Of a stretch of DNA of 64,000 nucleotides, positions 43,620 through 53,545 are shown one piece after another. Position numbers and translations under genes: made by a program. Positions within the stretch are counted from its first letter, which is position 1; each line of letters starts with the position of its first letter. Source of the DNA: Vibrio tubiashii (lineage in GTDB: Bacteria; Pseudomonadota; Gammaproteobacteria; Enterobacterales; Vibrionaceae); assembly GCF_028551255.1 (NCBI RefSeq), contig NZ_CP117029.1, forward strand, positions 620,001-684,000, given 5' to 3'. The notes under the pieces are model-generated. The model did no database searches. It saw nothing but the letters and a program-made list of their open reading frames with translations, and had not been told where the DNA came from.

Positions 43620-43764
43620 AAAATTGTTGTCAGCTTTGCCCTGAGTGTAAAGCAGCAGAGATGGTTAGCTAGAAAACCAATAAAAACAGGGATTAGAAGG
43701 GATTTTAAACCCATAGTTAAAATCATTTTCTGCTTAATATCTTCCCTCTTCTAATGAGTGATTT

Positions 43765-43782
43765 TGTGGAAACGTTTACACA
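43765..43782. promoter_or_regulatory. GalR-type operator of the gal operon
   Basis: TGTGGAAACGTTTACACA is an almost perfect 18-bp palindrome (one mismatch) and fits the GalR/GalS consensus. It lies 102 bp before the galE start and about 230 bp before ebgR. Confidence 0.8.
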
Positions 43783-43783
43783 A

Positions 43784-43799
43784 TGCGAATTTGATCACG
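43784..43799. promoter_or_regulatory. CRP-like site before galE
   Basis: TGCGA-N6-TCACG matches the CRP consensus TGTGA-N6-TCACA with one symmetric change in each half. It is directly beside the GalR-type operator, a common arrangement for catabolite-controlled sugar operons. Confidence 0.5.
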
Positions 43800-43883
43800 G
43801 ATCTGTATGCGGTTTGATTGGTAGACTTTTTCCAACATCAAGCATTGAGTATTTAGTGCTCAAGATTATCTGGAGAGCAAACA

Positions 43884-44903
43884 GTGAAAGTTCTAGTCAC
43901 AGGTGGGATGGGATACATCGGCAGTCATACCTGCGTTCAAATGATTGAAGCAGGGATGGAGCCAATTATCGTAGACAATCTAGTTAACTCAAAACAACAA
44001 GTGTTGAGCCGCGTTGAAGGGTTAACGGGTAAAAAGCCAACGTTTCACATGGGCGATATCCGAGACGAAGCGTTTCTAGACTCTGTGTTTGCGCAGCATG
44101 ACATCGACGCCGTTATTCATTTCGCTGGACTTAAAGCGGTCGGTGAATCGGTGACAAAACCACTTGAGTACTACGATAACAATGTTAACGGCACCTTGGT
44201 CTTGGCGCGTTGTATGCGTAAAGCTGGCGTGAAAAGCATTGTGTTCAGCTCTTCAGCAACCGTGTATGGCGACCCGCAAACTGTGCCAATTACTGAAGAC
44301 TCTCCAACAGGGGCCACAACCAACCCCTATGGCCGCAGTAAATACATGGTCGAGCAATGTTTGAGTGATCTCTTCAATGCAGAAAGTGATTGGAGCATCA
44401 CGCTACTGCGTTATTTCAATCCGGTGGGGGCTCATCCATCAGGCACCATGGGTGAAGACCCACAAGGTATCCCAAACAATTTAATGCCTTTTATTGCTCA
44501 AGTTGCAGTGGGACGACGCGAATCTTTAGCGGTATTTGGGAATGACTACCCAACACCAGATGGCACTGGAGTTCGTGACTATATTCATGTGATGGACTTG
44601 GCCGATGGTCATATTGCAGCGCTAAAATCTGTTGGCGATAAAGCGGGCTTACATGTTTACAACCTAGGTACGGGTAAAGGTTCCAGTGTGCTTGAGATGG
44701 TGAATGCATTTGGTGCAGCTTGTGGTGCGCCTATTCCTTACGAAATCTGTCCACGTCGCCTAGGTGATATTGCTGAATGTTGGGCGAGTACAGATAAAGC
44801 GCAGCGAGATTTAGCTTGGAAAGCCACTCGCAGTGTCGATGAAATGACAGCCGATACATGGCGCTGGCAATCAGAAAACCCTAACGGCTATTCCCCTACG
44901 TAA
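43884..44903 (+). CDS. galE: UDP-glucose 4-epimerase
   Basis: Cytoplasmic enzyme of 339 aa that interconverts UDP-galactose and UDP-glucose. It has the Rossmann motif GGMGYIGSH at 7-15 and the catalytic SSSATVYG and YGRSKYMVE (Tyr-X3-Lys) motifs of short-chain dehydrogenase-like epimerases. The start is GTG at 43884 with GGAGAG at 43872-43877. First gene of galETKM, behind a GalR-type operator and a CRP-like site. It also supplies UDP-galactose for surface sugars. Confidence 0.95.
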   Translation: MKVLVTGGMGYIGSHTCVQMIEAGMEPIIVDNLVNSKQQVLSRVEGLTGKKPTFHMGDIRDEAFLDSVFAQHDIDAVIHFAGLKAVGESVTKPLEYYDNNVNGTLVLARCMRKAGVKSIVFSSSATVYGDPQTVPITEDSPTGATTNPYGRSKYMVEQCLSDLFNAESDWSITLLRYFNPVGAHPSGTMGEDPQGIPNNLMPFIAQVAVGRRESLAVFGNDYPTPDGTGVRDYIHVMDLADGHIAALKSVGDKAGLHVYNLGTGKGSSVLEMVNAFGAACGAPIPYEICPRRLGDIAECWASTDKAQRDLAWKATRSVDEMTADTWRWQSENPNGYSPT

Positions 44904-44967
44904 CAAGGTTGCACTCCAGTTTCATTGGCGAATGCACAAAGGTATTTTTAAAAGTTGAGTAAGTAAT

Positions 44968-46020
44968 ATGTCGAGTATTGAGTTTAACCCAGTTGATCAT
45001 CCACACCGCCGCTACAACCCGCTAACAGGGCAGTGGATTTTAGTTTCACCGCATCGCGCTAAACGTCCATGGAGTGGGGCGGATGAAACCCCATCTACTG
45101 CTGATTTGCCAAGCTATGACGGTAAGTGTTTTTTATGCCCGACGAATGAGCGTATTTCTGGTGATGTGAACCCTGATTACCAAGGCACTTATGTATTTAA
45201 CAATGATTTTGCTGCTTTGATGACTGACTCACCAGAGGCGCCCGAATCAGAAAATCCATTGTTTAAAACTCAGGGTGTAACAGGGTTGAGCCGGGTTATC
45301 TGTTTCTCCCCAGATCACAGCAAAACTTTACCTGAGCTTGCCGTTGAAAAAATTCGTGGCGTGATCGATACCTGGAACGAACAAATTGAAGAACTAGGTA
45401 AAGACTATGTTTGGGTGCAAGCTTTTGAGAACAAGGGTGAAGCCATGGGCTGCTCTCAGCCGCATCCGCATGGTCAGATTTGGGCGAACAGTTTTCTACC
45501 CAATGAAATTGAGCGCAAAGAACAAAATCTAAAAGCTTACTATCAAGAAAAGGGCACCAATTTACTGGTCGATTATGTTCAAGCTGAATTGAAAGATGGC
45601 GAGCGTATTGTAGTGGAGACCGAACACTGGGTAGCGCTAGTCCCTTACTGGGCGGCTTGGCCATTTGAGACCATGCTACTACCGAAAACGCATATTCGCC
45701 GTATGAGTGAGCTGACAGAAACCCAGCGTGATGATTTGGCTGTGGCAATCAAAAAACTTACCAGTCGTTATGACAACTTATTCCAATGCTCTTTCCCTTA
45801 CTCAATGGGTTGGCACTACGCACCTTTCTTTGAACAGGGTACGGATATTGAACATTGGCAACTACACGCACTCTTCTATCCGCCACTGCTGCGCAGCGCA
45901 ACGGTTCGTAAATTTATGGTGGGATACGAAATGCTGGCAGAAAGTCAGCGTGATTTAACCGCAGAGCAAGCGGCGCAGCGTCTGCGTGATTTGAGCGATA
46001 TTCACTACAAAGAACAGTAG
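44968..46020 (+). CDS. galT: Galactose-1-phosphate uridylyltransferase
   Basis: Leloir-pathway enzyme of 350 aa. The active site [10 protein letters not shown] contains H166-P167-H168, with the second histidine as the nucleophile that carries UMP. The N-terminal [25 protein letters not shown] and the zinc-site CFLCPTNE fit GalT. It lies 64 bp after galE in the same direction. Confidence 0.95.
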   Translation: MSSIEFNPVDHPHRRYNPLTGQWILVSPHRAKRPWSGADETPSTADLPSYDGKCFLCPTNERISGDVNPDYQGTYVFNNDFAALMTDSPEAPESENPLFKTQGVTGLSRVICFSPDHSKTLPELAVEKIRGVIDTWNEQIEELGKDYVWVQAFENKGEAMGCSQPHPHGQIWANSFLPNEIERKEQNLKAYYQEKGTNLLVDYVQAELKDGERIVVETEHWVALVPYWAAWPFETMLLPKTHIRRMSELTETQRDDLAVAIKKLTSRYDNLFQCSFPYSMGWHYAPFFEQGTDIEHWQLHALFYPPLLRSATVRKFMVGYEMLAESQRDLTAEQAAQRLRDLSDIHYKEQ

Positions 46021-46117
46021 CCTCTGTCTTATTTAAGTTGCAGGTATTTAAGAGGCGTCATAATCGTGGTTTTAGATTGAGCCGCTATTAGAGAATTAAA
46101 CAGTTTGAGAATTTACT

Positions 46118-47272
46118 ATGTCTGATCTAATCCAAAACGTAAAAACTTCTTTTCAACAAGCGCTAGGCTATGCACCAAGCCACATTATCCAAGCGCCGGG
46201 GCGCGTTAATTTGATCGGTGAGCATACCGACTACAATGATGGTTTTGTTCTGCCATGTGCCATTGATTACCAAACTGTCGTTGCAGCAGCTAAGCGTGAC
46301 GACAATATTGTTCGAGTTGTGTCGGTTGATTATGGCAATGAGCTTGACGAGTTTGATATCAGCCAAGAGATCACCTTTCAGCAAGACAAAATGTGGTCGA
46401 ACTACATTCGTGGTGTAGTGAAGTACCTTATCGCACGCGGTTACGAGTTTAGTGGCGCGGATATTTCTGTCAGCGGTAACGTTCCTCAAGGCGCAGGGCT
46501 TAGCTCATCAGCAGCGCTTGAAGTGGTGATTGGTCAGACATTTAAGGTGCTTTATAACCTAGAAATATCTCAGGCTGAGATCGCTCTTAATGGTCAGCAA
46601 GCTGAGAACGAATTTGTCGGATGTAAATGCGGCATTATGGACCAGATGATTTCTGCTGAAGGTAAAGAGAACCACGCAATGCTGCTTGATTGTCGCAGCC
46701 TAGAAACGCAGGCGGTTTCAATGCCTGAAAACATGTCAGTGGTGATCATTAACTCGAACAAAAAACGTGGATTGGTCGATAGCGAATACAACACTCGCCG
46801 TGAGCAATGTGAAGAAGCGGCTCGCATCTTTGGTGTAAAAGCGTTGCGTGATGTCACTATTGAGCAGTTCAATGCTAAGGCGTCTGAATTAGATGAGATA
46901 GTAGCAAAGCGTGCGCGCCATGTGATCAGCGAAAACGACAGAACGGTTGAAGCGGCTGATGCGTTGCGTAATCACGACATGAAGCGCATCGGAGAGTTGA
47001 TGGCACAATCCCATGCCTCTATGCGTGACGACTTTGAAATCACAGTCAAAGAGATCGACACCTTAGTTGAGATCGTTAAACAAGTGATCGGTGAGCAAGG
47101 TGGCGTTCGTATGACAGGAGGCGGTTTTGGTGGTTGTATTGTTGCGGTTATGCCACCTGAACTTGTAGAGCCAGTAAAAGCGGCGGTTGCAGCACAGTAT
47201 CAAGCTGCGACTGGGCTGAAAGAGTCTATCTACGTGTGCCAAGCTAAAAATGGCGCAGGTGTGGTGGAGTAA
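46118..47272 (+). CDS. galK: Galactokinase
   Basis: GHMP kinase of 384 aa that phosphorylates galactose at C1. It shows the galactokinase signature [15 protein letters not shown] (about residues 28-42), the ATP-binding loop [17 protein letters not shown] and the C-terminal [13 protein letters not shown] motif. Third gene of the operon; 97 bp separate it from galT. Confidence 0.95.
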   Translation: MSDLIQNVKTSFQQALGYAPSHIIQAPGRVNLIGEHTDYNDGFVLPCAIDYQTVVAAAKRDDNIVRVVSVDYGNELDEFDISQEITFQQDKMWSNYIRGVVKYLIARGYEFSGADISVSGNVPQGAGLSSSAALEVVIGQTFKVLYNLEISQAEIALNGQQAENEFVGCKCGIMDQMISAEGKENHAMLLDCRSLETQAVSMPENMSVVIINSNKKRGLVDSEYNTRREQCEEAARIFGVKALRDVTIEQFNAKASELDEIVAKRARHVISENDRTVEAADALRNHDMKRIGELMAQSHASMRDDFEITVKEIDTLVEIVKQVIGEQGGVRMTGGGFGGCIVAVMPPELVEPVKAAVAAQYQAATGLKESIYVCQAKNGAGVVE

Positions 47273-47277
47273 CTTAA

Positions 47278-48339
47278 ATGATGGCTCATCCTCTTTTTGA
47301 GAGTATGACTAAGCAGTCTGCCTATGATGGGCAGCCTGCTCAGTTAATCGAATTGACCAATGCTAGAGGGGTTAGCATTGTGTTGATGGACATCGGAGCT
47401 ACATGGCTCAGTTGTCGTTTACCTTTGGCGTGCGGGGAGCAGCGCGAAGTCTTGCTTGGTGTAGGGGCTATGGCTGACTTTGAGTGCCAACAAAGTTACA
47501 TGGGGGTAACGGTTGGTCGCTATGCAAACCGCATTGCCAATGGTCTTTTTGATCTCGAAGGTCAGCAAGTTCAGTTGGTGACGAATCAAGCCGGCAATTG
47601 CTTACATGGTGGCGTCACTGGCTTTGATAAGCTGCGCTGGAAAATTGTCGAGCAAAGCGCTCAAAGGGTGACTTTTAGTTTCCAATCTCCAGATGGTGAC
47701 CAAGGCTTCCCCGGTAATCTAAGTGTCTCTGTCACTTATCAGCTCGATAACGACGGCAGCGTCTCGATTGAATACTTTGCTCACACCGACAAAGCAACGC
47801 CAGTCAATCTGACGAATCATGCCTACTTTAATCTCAATGGAGCGGGCAGCGAGTTAGACGCGCGCCATCATACTTTGAATGTTTGTTCTGATTACTATTT
47901 GCCAACCAACGATGTGGGGATTCCACTCGGTGAGCTGGAAAGTGTGACTGGCACTGGATTCGACTTTCGCGTGGCAAAAAGCATCACGCAAGACTTGTTG
48001 CAAGATGAGCAACAGCAAGCGGCGAAAGGCTATGATCACAGCTATTGGTTTGAGCCAAATCGCGACCGAACATTACCTGTTGCCAGCCTAGTTAGTGAAG
48101 ACAGCTTAGTGACTATGCGAGTGTTAACCGATAAGCCCGCAATGCAGCTTTATACTGGTAATTGGTTAGCAGGAACCCCAGCGCGCGATGGGGAAGAATA
48201 TGCAGACTACGCAGGCGTAGCATTGGAAACCCAATTTTTGCCTGATTCGCCTAACCATCCAGAATGGCAGCAGCCAAGTTGTATTCTCTACCCAGATCAG
48301 GAATACAGGTATAAAACCACCTATCAGTTTGCGTTCTAA
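47278..48339 (+). CDS. galM: Aldose 1-epimerase (mutarotase)
   Basis: Enzyme of 353 aa that interconverts the anomers of galactose, so that the beta-galactose released by hydrolysis can feed GalK. The family motifs NRIANGLFDLEGQ, NHAYFNLNG with the catalytic histidine, and the C-terminal YAGVALETQFLPDSPNHP with the catalytic glutamate are present. Two adjacent ATGs (47278, 47281) are equivalent. It follows galK by 5 bp and ends the operon at a terminator. Confidence 0.93.
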   Translation: MMAHPLFESMTKQSAYDGQPAQLIELTNARGVSIVLMDIGATWLSCRLPLACGEQREVLLGVGAMADFECQQSYMGVTVGRYANRIANGLFDLEGQQVQLVTNQAGNCLHGGVTGFDKLRWKIVEQSAQRVTFSFQSPDGDQGFPGNLSVSVTYQLDNDGSVSIEYFAHTDKATPVNLTNHAYFNLNGAGSELDARHHTLNVCSDYYLPTNDVGIPLGELESVTGTGFDFRVAKSITQDLLQDEQQQAAKGYDHSYWFEPNRDRTLPVASLVSEDSLVTMRVLTDKPAMQLYTGNWLAGTPARDGEEYADYAGVALETQFLPDSPNHPEWQQPSCILYPDQEYRYKTTYQFAF

Positions 48340-48365
48340 TTGAGCTTCGAAAGCACCACCTACTA

Positions 48366-48396
48366 ATAACGCCAGTCTGATAACTGGCGTTATTTA
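48366..48396 (+). terminator. gal operon terminator
   Basis: Perfect 10-bp stem (48367-48376 with 48383-48392, TAACGCCAGT) followed by a short T-rich stretch. Confidence 0.75.
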
Positions 48397-48408
48397 TTCT
48401 GGTTGGTA

Positions 48409-48753
48409 TTAAAGCCCTTCAAATTCGTCAATCGCGGCTCTTGCTTCAGAAAGAGAACACCCCGACTGAGTAACAAGCTGATTGATTGTGATATTTGGTG
48501 ACTCAGCAATGATGGCTGACAGATCAACAACGGGAGTGGGCAAAGCTTTCTCTATCGCTTTCACAATCCACAATGTGTCTTCCGCAACCAAGTGTTGTTT
48601 GAGTTCTCTTAACGCTTGTTCCTCTCCATTAAGCAACCAATGCCGAGAACGTCGAATACGCTTTACTTGGCAGCCATTAGCAACAATCGCGCTGATAACC
48701 TGCGCTTTATCGTTAACGCGGTGAACAAAACTGTTTAACGGAACGGAAATCAT
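48409..48753 (-). CDS. Small protein, perhaps ribosome-recycling-factor-like (RRF_GI)
   Basis: Soluble protein of 114 aa. The N-terminus MISVPLNSFVHRVNDKAQV and the basic QVKRIRRSRHWLLNGEE block recall the small Vibrio family annotated as RRF_GI (ribosome recycling factor family), which is not the canonical Frr. The C-terminal third (ITINQLVTQSGCSLSEARAAI) looks like a helix-turn-helix or other helical hairpin. I am not certain of the family, and no function should be read from the name. Confidence 0.5.
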   Translation of the reverse strand: MISVPLNSFVHRVNDKAQVISAIVANGCQVKRIRRSRHWLLNGEEQALRELKQHLVAEDTLWIVKAIEKALPTPVVDLSAIIAESPNITINQLVTQSGCSLSEARAAIDEFEGL

Positions 48754-48837
48754 GGTGAGTCAATTAAGGGATTAATAGATGCCACTTTATCGCAACACAC
48801 CTCAAATCGCCACGCTCTCTATTTCCATGTGGAGTTG

Positions 48838-48929
48838 ATAGATTTTCTCTATCTCGATTGATAGTGATTCCCTATCAGAGCAATAGAAACGTTCAAATTT
48901 ACCTATCAACCTGGTCAGGGCAATATAAC
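48838..48929 (+). promoter_or_regulatory. OxyR-type promoter of ahpC
   Basis: Two boxes of the form ATAG-N7-CTAT lie at 48838-48852 and 48861-48875, and a weaker third (ATAG-N7-CAAA) at 48883-48897. The second and third are spaced by 7 bp as in the tetrameric OxyR site. A TATAAC -10 element follows at 48924-48929, so the third box abuts the -35 region. Confidence 0.7.
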
Positions 48930-48981
48930 TCCATCGACGCAAGGCAGCGTTCAAACACTAGATTAGAAAGAGAGTAAAATC

Positions 48982-49539
48982 ATGATCAACACACAAATCA
49001 AACCATTCTCAGCAACAGCATTTAAAAACGGCGAGTTTGTAGATATCACAGAGCAAGACGTGAAAGGCAAATGGGCAGTATTCTTCTTCTACCCAGCTGA
49101 TTTTACTTTCGTATGTCCAACTGAGCTTGTAGACCTACAAGAGAAGTACGCTGAACTTCAATCACGTGGTGTAGAAGTTTACTCAGTATCAACTGATACT
49201 CACTTCTCACACAAAGCGTGGCACGATACTTCTGACAAGATCGGTACTATCGAATACTTCATGGTAGGTGACCAAACTGGCACTATCACTAACAACTTCA
49301 ACGTGATGCGTGAAGGTCAAGGTCTTGCTGACCGTGCTACTTTCCTAATCGACCCAGAAGGTACTATCCAAGCAATGGAAATCACTGCTGAAGGTATCGG
49401 TCGTGACGCAGAAGACTTACTACGTAAAGTTAAAGCGGCACAGTACGTTGCAGCAAACCCAGGTGAAGTTTGCCCAGCGAAATGGAAAGAAGGTGAAGAG
49501 ACTCTAGCGCCATCTCTAGACCTAGTAGGTAAAATCTAA
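48982..49539 (+). CDS. ahpC: Alkyl hydroperoxide reductase subunit C (peroxiredoxin)
   Basis: Typical 2-Cys peroxiredoxin of 185 aa that reduces hydrogen peroxide, organic peroxides and peroxynitrite. The peroxidatic cysteine is C45 in FTFVCPTE and the resolving cysteine is C164 in GEVCPAKW. The sequence follows enterobacterial AhpC closely. It has its own OxyR-type promoter and terminator and is followed by ahpF, which reduces it. Confidence 0.95.
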   Translation: MINTQIKPFSATAFKNGEFVDITEQDVKGKWAVFFFYPADFTFVCPTELVDLQEKYAELQSRGVEVYSVSTDTHFSHKAWHDTSDKIGTIEYFMVGDQTGTITNNFNVMREGQGLADRATFLIDPEGTIQAMEITAEGIGRDAEDLLRKVKAAQYVAANPGEVCPAKWKEGEETLAPSLDLVGKI

Positions 49540-49610
49540 CCTCATTACCAGGTTTGTACAGGTATGCCTTGCTCTGCTCCTATTGAGCTTGGCATACCGC
49601 CTTTACTGAT

Positions 49611-49641
49611 AAAGCCATACCCGAATAGGGTGTGGCTTTTT
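49611..49641 (+). terminator. ahpC terminator
   Basis: A 12-bp stem (49611-49622 with 49628-49639, one G-U pair) followed by T residues. A longer hairpin (GGTATGCC 49561-49568 with GGCATACC 49591-49598) precedes it. Confidence 0.8.
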
Positions 49642-49688
49642 GCGTCTGGTTTTTTGCAGAAAAGAATTCTGATGGCGTGTGATTTTCG

Positions 49689-49757
49689 ATAGGTTTTGCC
49701 TACCAAACTAATAGAAACGTTCAAATTTACCTATCTACGACCGCAGGGCAATATAAC
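49689..49757 (+). promoter_or_regulatory. OxyR-type promoter of ahpF
   Basis: ATAG-N7-CTAC (49689-49703) and ATAG-N7-CAAA (49711-49725), spaced by 7 bp, are followed by TATAAC at 49752-49757. Two long stretches are the same as before ahpC: the block around AATAGAAACGTTCAAATT and the block CAGGGCAATATAACTCCATC. Confidence 0.7.
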
Positions 49758-49810
49758 TCCATCAGCGCAGTAGAGCGCATCTGAATCACAAATGAATAGT
49801 AGGTAATATC

Positions 49811-51403
49811 ATGTTAGACCAAGCGATGAAGCAGCAGCTTAAAGCATACCTAGAAAACTTAAAAACAGACGTTCAGCTTGTATTGAGCCTTGATGAAAGC
49901 GAAACAGCAAGCAAGCTCCAAGCACTGGCGGATGATATCGCTTCACTGACAGACAAAATCCAAGTAACGCGTGACGACAACGCAAGCTCACGCAAACCAA
50001 TTATGCAGGTTGTGAACCAAACACAAGGGACAGCGATTGGTTTTGCAGGCTTGCCAATGGGTCACGAGTTTACATCTCTGGTTCTCGCTCTTCTTCACAG
50101 CGGCGGCCACCCAATCAAGCTAGAAGCGGAAGTGATTGAGCAGATCAAGCAGCTAGACCAAGCACTAAACGTGGAAATCTTTATTTCACTATCATGCCAA
50201 AACTGTCCTGAAGTAGTTCAGGCGTTCAACATGATGTCTGCGATTAACCCTCTAATCAAAACAACCATGATTGATGGTGCTGCATTCCAAGATGAAGTGA
50301 AATCACGCGATATCATGGCGGTGCCTAGTGTCTTCATCAACGGTGAGCTGTTTGGTCAAGGCCGTATGTCACTGGCTGAGATTCTTAACAAAGTTGACTC
50401 CGGTGCAGCAGCGAAAAAAGCAGCCAGCCTAAACGAACAAGCACCATTTGATGTTTTGGTTGTTGGCGGTGGTCCTGCGGGTTCTTCAGCGGCAATCTAC
50501 GCAGCACGTAAAGGCATTCGCACAGGTGTCGTCGCTGAGCGCTTCGGTGGTCAGGTGATGGATACTATGGCGATTGAGAACTTTATCTCAGTCAAAGCGA
50601 CAACCGGTCCTAAGTTAGTTGCGAGTCTAGAAGAGCACGTTAAAGAATACGGTGTGGAAGTGATGACTGAGCAACGTGCTGCTAACGTTATTGATGCAGA
50701 GCAGACCGAAGATGGTTACATCCATGTTGAGCTTGAAAGCGGCGCAGTACTAAAAGCTCGTACAGTGATTACCAGTACAGGTGCACGCTGGCGTGAAATG
50801 AATGTTCCTGGTGAGCAAGAGTACCGTAACAAAGGGGTTGCTTACTGCCCACACTGTGATGGTCCATTATTTAAAGGCAAGAAAACAGCGGTAATCGGTG
50901 GTGGTAACTCAGGTATTGAAGCAGCGATTGACCTAGCCGGTATTGTTGAACATGTTACCGTTTTGGAGTTTGCAGACACCCTACGTGCTGACCAAGTTTT
51001 GATCGATAAAGCCAATGCGACACCTAATATTGAAATCATCAAGATGGCGCAAACCACACAAGTGCTAGGCGACGGCAACCGTGTTACTGGCTTGGAATAC
51101 CAAGACCGCAACACAGGTGAGATTAAGAAAATCGAATTAGCCGGTATCTTTGTTCAAATTGGCCTAATGCCAAACAGCGAATGGTTGAAAGGTACTAAGG
51201 TTGAGCTTTCACCACGCGGTGAAATTGAAATCGATGCGCACGGTGCAACTACGATGAGCGGTGTTTTTGCTGCGGGTGACGTAACTACGGTACCGTACAA
51301 GCAAATCATCATCGCCATGGGTGAGGGTGCTAAAGCAAGCTTAGGCGCGTTCGATTATCTAATTCGCACACCTGCTCCAGCAAAGGTTGCTGAAACAGCG
51401 TAA
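49811..51403 (+). CDS. ahpF: Alkyl hydroperoxide reductase subunit F
   Basis: Flavoprotein of 530 aa that passes electrons from NADH to AhpC. The N-terminal thioredoxin-like domain has the redox pair C129/C132 (SCQNCPE). The FAD-binding motif [12 protein letters not shown] is near residue 217, the second redox pair C346/C349 is in YCPHCDG, and [15 protein letters not shown] is the NADH-binding site. Full length for the family. It has its own OxyR-type promoter and is not simply co-transcribed with ahpC. Confidence 0.95.
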   Translation: MLDQAMKQQLKAYLENLKTDVQLVLSLDESETASKLQALADDIASLTDKIQVTRDDNASSRKPIMQVVNQTQGTAIGFAGLPMGHEFTSLVLALLHSGGHPIKLEAEVIEQIKQLDQALNVEIFISLSCQNCPEVVQAFNMMSAINPLIKTTMIDGAAFQDEVKSRDIMAVPSVFINGELFGQGRMSLAEILNKVDSGAAAKKAASLNEQAPFDVLVVGGGPAGSSAAIYAARKGIRTGVVAERFGGQVMDTMAIENFISVKATTGPKLVASLEEHVKEYGVEVMTEQRAANVIDAEQTEDGYIHVELESGAVLKARTVITSTGARWREMNVPGEQEYRNKGVAYCPHCDGPLFKGKKTAVIGGGNSGIEAAIDLAGIVEHVTVLEFADTLRADQVLIDKANATPNIEIIKMAQTTQVLGDGNRVTGLEYQDRNTGEIKKIELAGIFVQIGLMPNSEWLKGTKVELSPRGEIEIDAHGATTMSGVFAAGDVTTVPYKQIIIAMGEGAKASLGAFDYLIRTPAPAKVAETA

Positions 51404-51456
51404 AGCGCTTATCCCTGTCCATATTCATTTGCAAACATTTTGTCGGTAATTTCGAC

Positions 51457-51489
51457 GCCACTTCCAAGCGATTGGAAGTGGCTTTTTTT
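51457..51489. terminator. ahpF terminator
   Basis: Perfect 11-bp stem (51457-51467 with 51472-51482, GCCACTTCCAA) with a GCGA loop and seven T residues. It lies between convergent genes. Confidence 0.9.
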
Positions 51490-51504
51490 GTTTGTATGTA
51501 GCGA

Positions 51505-52395
51505 CTACTTATCTTCAAACCACTTTTGGGTGAAATCGATAAAAGCGGCAAGCTTGTTGCTGCTACGTAATTGCGGTGGGTAGATAAGATAAATATTGCT
51601 TCTGGCAATAAAGTAATTCGGTAGTAGTTGTACTAACTGCCCACTATCTAATGAAGGCTGCACCAAGTAGCTCGGCATTTTGATAATGCCTATGCCTTGT
51701 TGTGCGGCGGTTAGAAGCAGCAAGTTGTCGTTAAGCAACATGTTGCCGTCCGTTTCTACCTCGATGGTTTTAGTCCCATCGACAAACTGCCAACGACATA
51801 AGTTAGGATCGGATAAACAGTTGTGATTGACCAGCTCGTCGGGGTGAGTGGGTTCGCCATGTTTCTCTAGATATTCTGGAGCCGCGCAGCAGATGTGTTG
51901 ATAAGGAATTAGCTTCTTTGCCACCATGTTGTCTGGTGGATTGTTGGTGGCTCTAATTGCTAAGTCGAAATGACTTTTGGTCAGATCTTCGCGGTTATAA
52001 CCGACATCAAGATCAAACTCGATTTCAGGGTATTGCTGCTGAAATTGATGACAAATATCGATCAAGAAGCGATGGCTAAAAATGGTGGGTGCAGTAATTC
52101 GAAGTAGGCCACTGACATCGCTCTTGGTGTGGTCGAGCTCTTTTTCCAACTCAAGGATAGAAGTATTGATAAACTGCATCTTCGCCAGAATTTTTTCTCC
52201 CGCCGCAGTTAGACGCACATTGCGTGTCGAACGAATCAGTAGACTGGTTTCTAGTTCTTGCTCTAACTGATTGATTTGTGAAGAAAGGTAGCTGCGTGAA
52301 ATACCTAAATTGTCCGCTGCTTTAGAAAAGCTGAGTTGTTTTGCCACTTCACTAAACAACGCATAGCGCTCGAAGCGTTTGTGCATCTTCTGCAT
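51505..52395 (-). CDS. LysR-family regulator divergent from an aldo-keto reductase
   Basis: Transcription factor of 296 aa. The N-terminal winged helix (FSKAADNLGISRSYLSSQINQLEQELETSLLIRSTR) places it in the broad YhaJ/DmlR-like LysR group. The effector domain contains the typical DLAIRATNNPPDNMVAKKL stretch. It is divergent from an aldo-keto reductase gene with 205 bp between starts, so control of that gene is likely. No ligand can be inferred. Confidence 0.83.
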   Translation of the reverse strand: MQKMHKRFERYALFSEVAKQLSFSKAADNLGISRSYLSSQINQLEQELETSLLIRSTRNVRLTAAGEKILAKMQFINTSILELEKELDHTKSDVSGLLRITAPTIFSHRFLIDICHQFQQQYPEIEFDLDVGYNREDLTKSHFDLAIRATNNPPDNMVAKKLIPYQHICCAAPEYLEKHGEPTHPDELVNHNCLSDPNLCRWQFVDGTKTIEVETDGNMLLNDNLLLLTAAQQGIGIIKMPSYLVQPSLDSGQLVQLLPNYFIARSNIYLIYPPQLRSSNKLAAFIDFTQKWFEDK

Positions 52396-52600
52396 ATCTG
52401 ACTCACCTGAGTTCTTGAATCTGTCGTTAATTATATCGTTCTATATAGGAAATTAAATCTCATCTATTGTGCTGTATATCGAATTATCTTTTCTTGTTAG
52501 CTAGTTTAATCCCTAGCTTTAGTACCAGTATACTGAGTGCAGAACAGAGTAAACTCACGGCAATATTGCAATGGTGAGGTCTATAAATCAGGGGATAGAG

Positions 52601-53482
52601 ATGAATAAGACACATCCGGTGTTTTCACCAATGATCCAAGGTTACTGGCGTATGGCTGAGTGGGGAATGACCACTCAGCAGCAACTGTCGTTTGTTAAGC
52701 AACACCTAGAGTTAGGTATTACAACGGTAGACCATGCACCTGTTTATGGCCCAGACTCTGCGTGCGAGCGTATGTTTGGGCAAGTGTTGGCGTTAGATAG
52801 CAGCTTGCGCGATCAAATTGAGATCGTCTCTAAATGCGGAATTTACCGTGGTGAAGATCCTCAGGTTAACCATTACAACAGTGGTAAAGCCGCCATTATT
52901 GAATCCGTTGATCAATCGTTAACTCGACTCAATACCGATCATCTAGATGTGTTACTCCTGCATCGCCCAGACTTACTGATGGATGCTGATGAAGCGGCTG
53001 AAGCATTCGCTCAGTTAAAAGCCGCGGGTAAAGTAAAACATTTCGGTGTGTCTAACTTTACCCCTGCTCAGTTTGCTCTATTGCAATCAAGAGTTGAGCA
53101 GCCGTTGATCACCAATCAAGTCGAGATCAATCCGGTCAACCTGCAAATGACGGAAGATGGCACGCTAGACCAATTACAGCAACATCGCGTGCAACCAATG
53201 GCGTGGTCTTGTCTTGCTGGTGGGCGTATCTTCAGTGAAGAGAGTGAACAGATGGATCGCATTCGCCACACCTTGACACAAGTGGCGCAAGAAATCGGCG
53301 CAAGCTCGATCGACCAAGTCATTTTTGCATGGGTATTACGTTTACCTTCCAACCCAATCCCAATCTTGGGCAGTGGTAACATTGAGCGTGTTCACGCTGC
53401 GGTTGGGGCGCTTGAACTGTCATTGACTAATGAGCAGTGGTACCGAATTTGGGTTGCATCGAAAGGTCATGGTGTGGCTTAA
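52601..53482 (+). CDS. Aldo/keto reductase (YdhF-like)
   Basis: NADPH-dependent oxidoreductase of 293 aa. The catalytic tyrosine and aspartate are in TTVDHAPVYG, the lysine in SKCGIYRG and the histidine in LLLHRPD, all typical for the family. GSGN near the C-terminus is the cofactor phosphate-binding loop. The ATG at 52601 follows GGGGA by five bases; an ATG at 52571 in the same frame lacks a site. The physiological substrate is unknown. It is divergent from a LysR gene. Confidence 0.87.
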   Translation: MNKTHPVFSPMIQGYWRMAEWGMTTQQQLSFVKQHLELGITTVDHAPVYGPDSACERMFGQVLALDSSLRDQIEIVSKCGIYRGEDPQVNHYNSGKAAIIESVDQSLTRLNTDHLDVLLLHRPDLLMDADEAAEAFAQLKAAGKVKHFGVSNFTPAQFALLQSRVEQPLITNQVEINPVNLQMTEDGTLDQLQQHRVQPMAWSCLAGGRIFSEESEQMDRIRHTLTQVAQEIGASSIDQVIFAWVLRLPSNPIPILGSGNIERVHAAVGALELSLTNEQWYRIWVASKGHGVA

Positions 53483-53493
53483 ATGCCTAAAAC

Positions 53494-53530
53494 AACAAAG
53501 GCGTTACTCAGGTAACGCCTTTGTTTTATT
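53494..53530. terminator. Bidirectional terminator between aldo-keto reductase and galR
   Basis: Perfect 14-bp stem (53494-53507 with 53512-53525, AACAAAGGCGTTAC) with loop TCAG and a T-rich tail. Confidence 0.85.
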
Positions 53531-53545
53531 TAGCGAGTGTTACGT

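Noticed and set aside
45296-45748. 150-codon minus-strand frame in galT
   Set aside because: Shadow of galT with its active site on the other strand.
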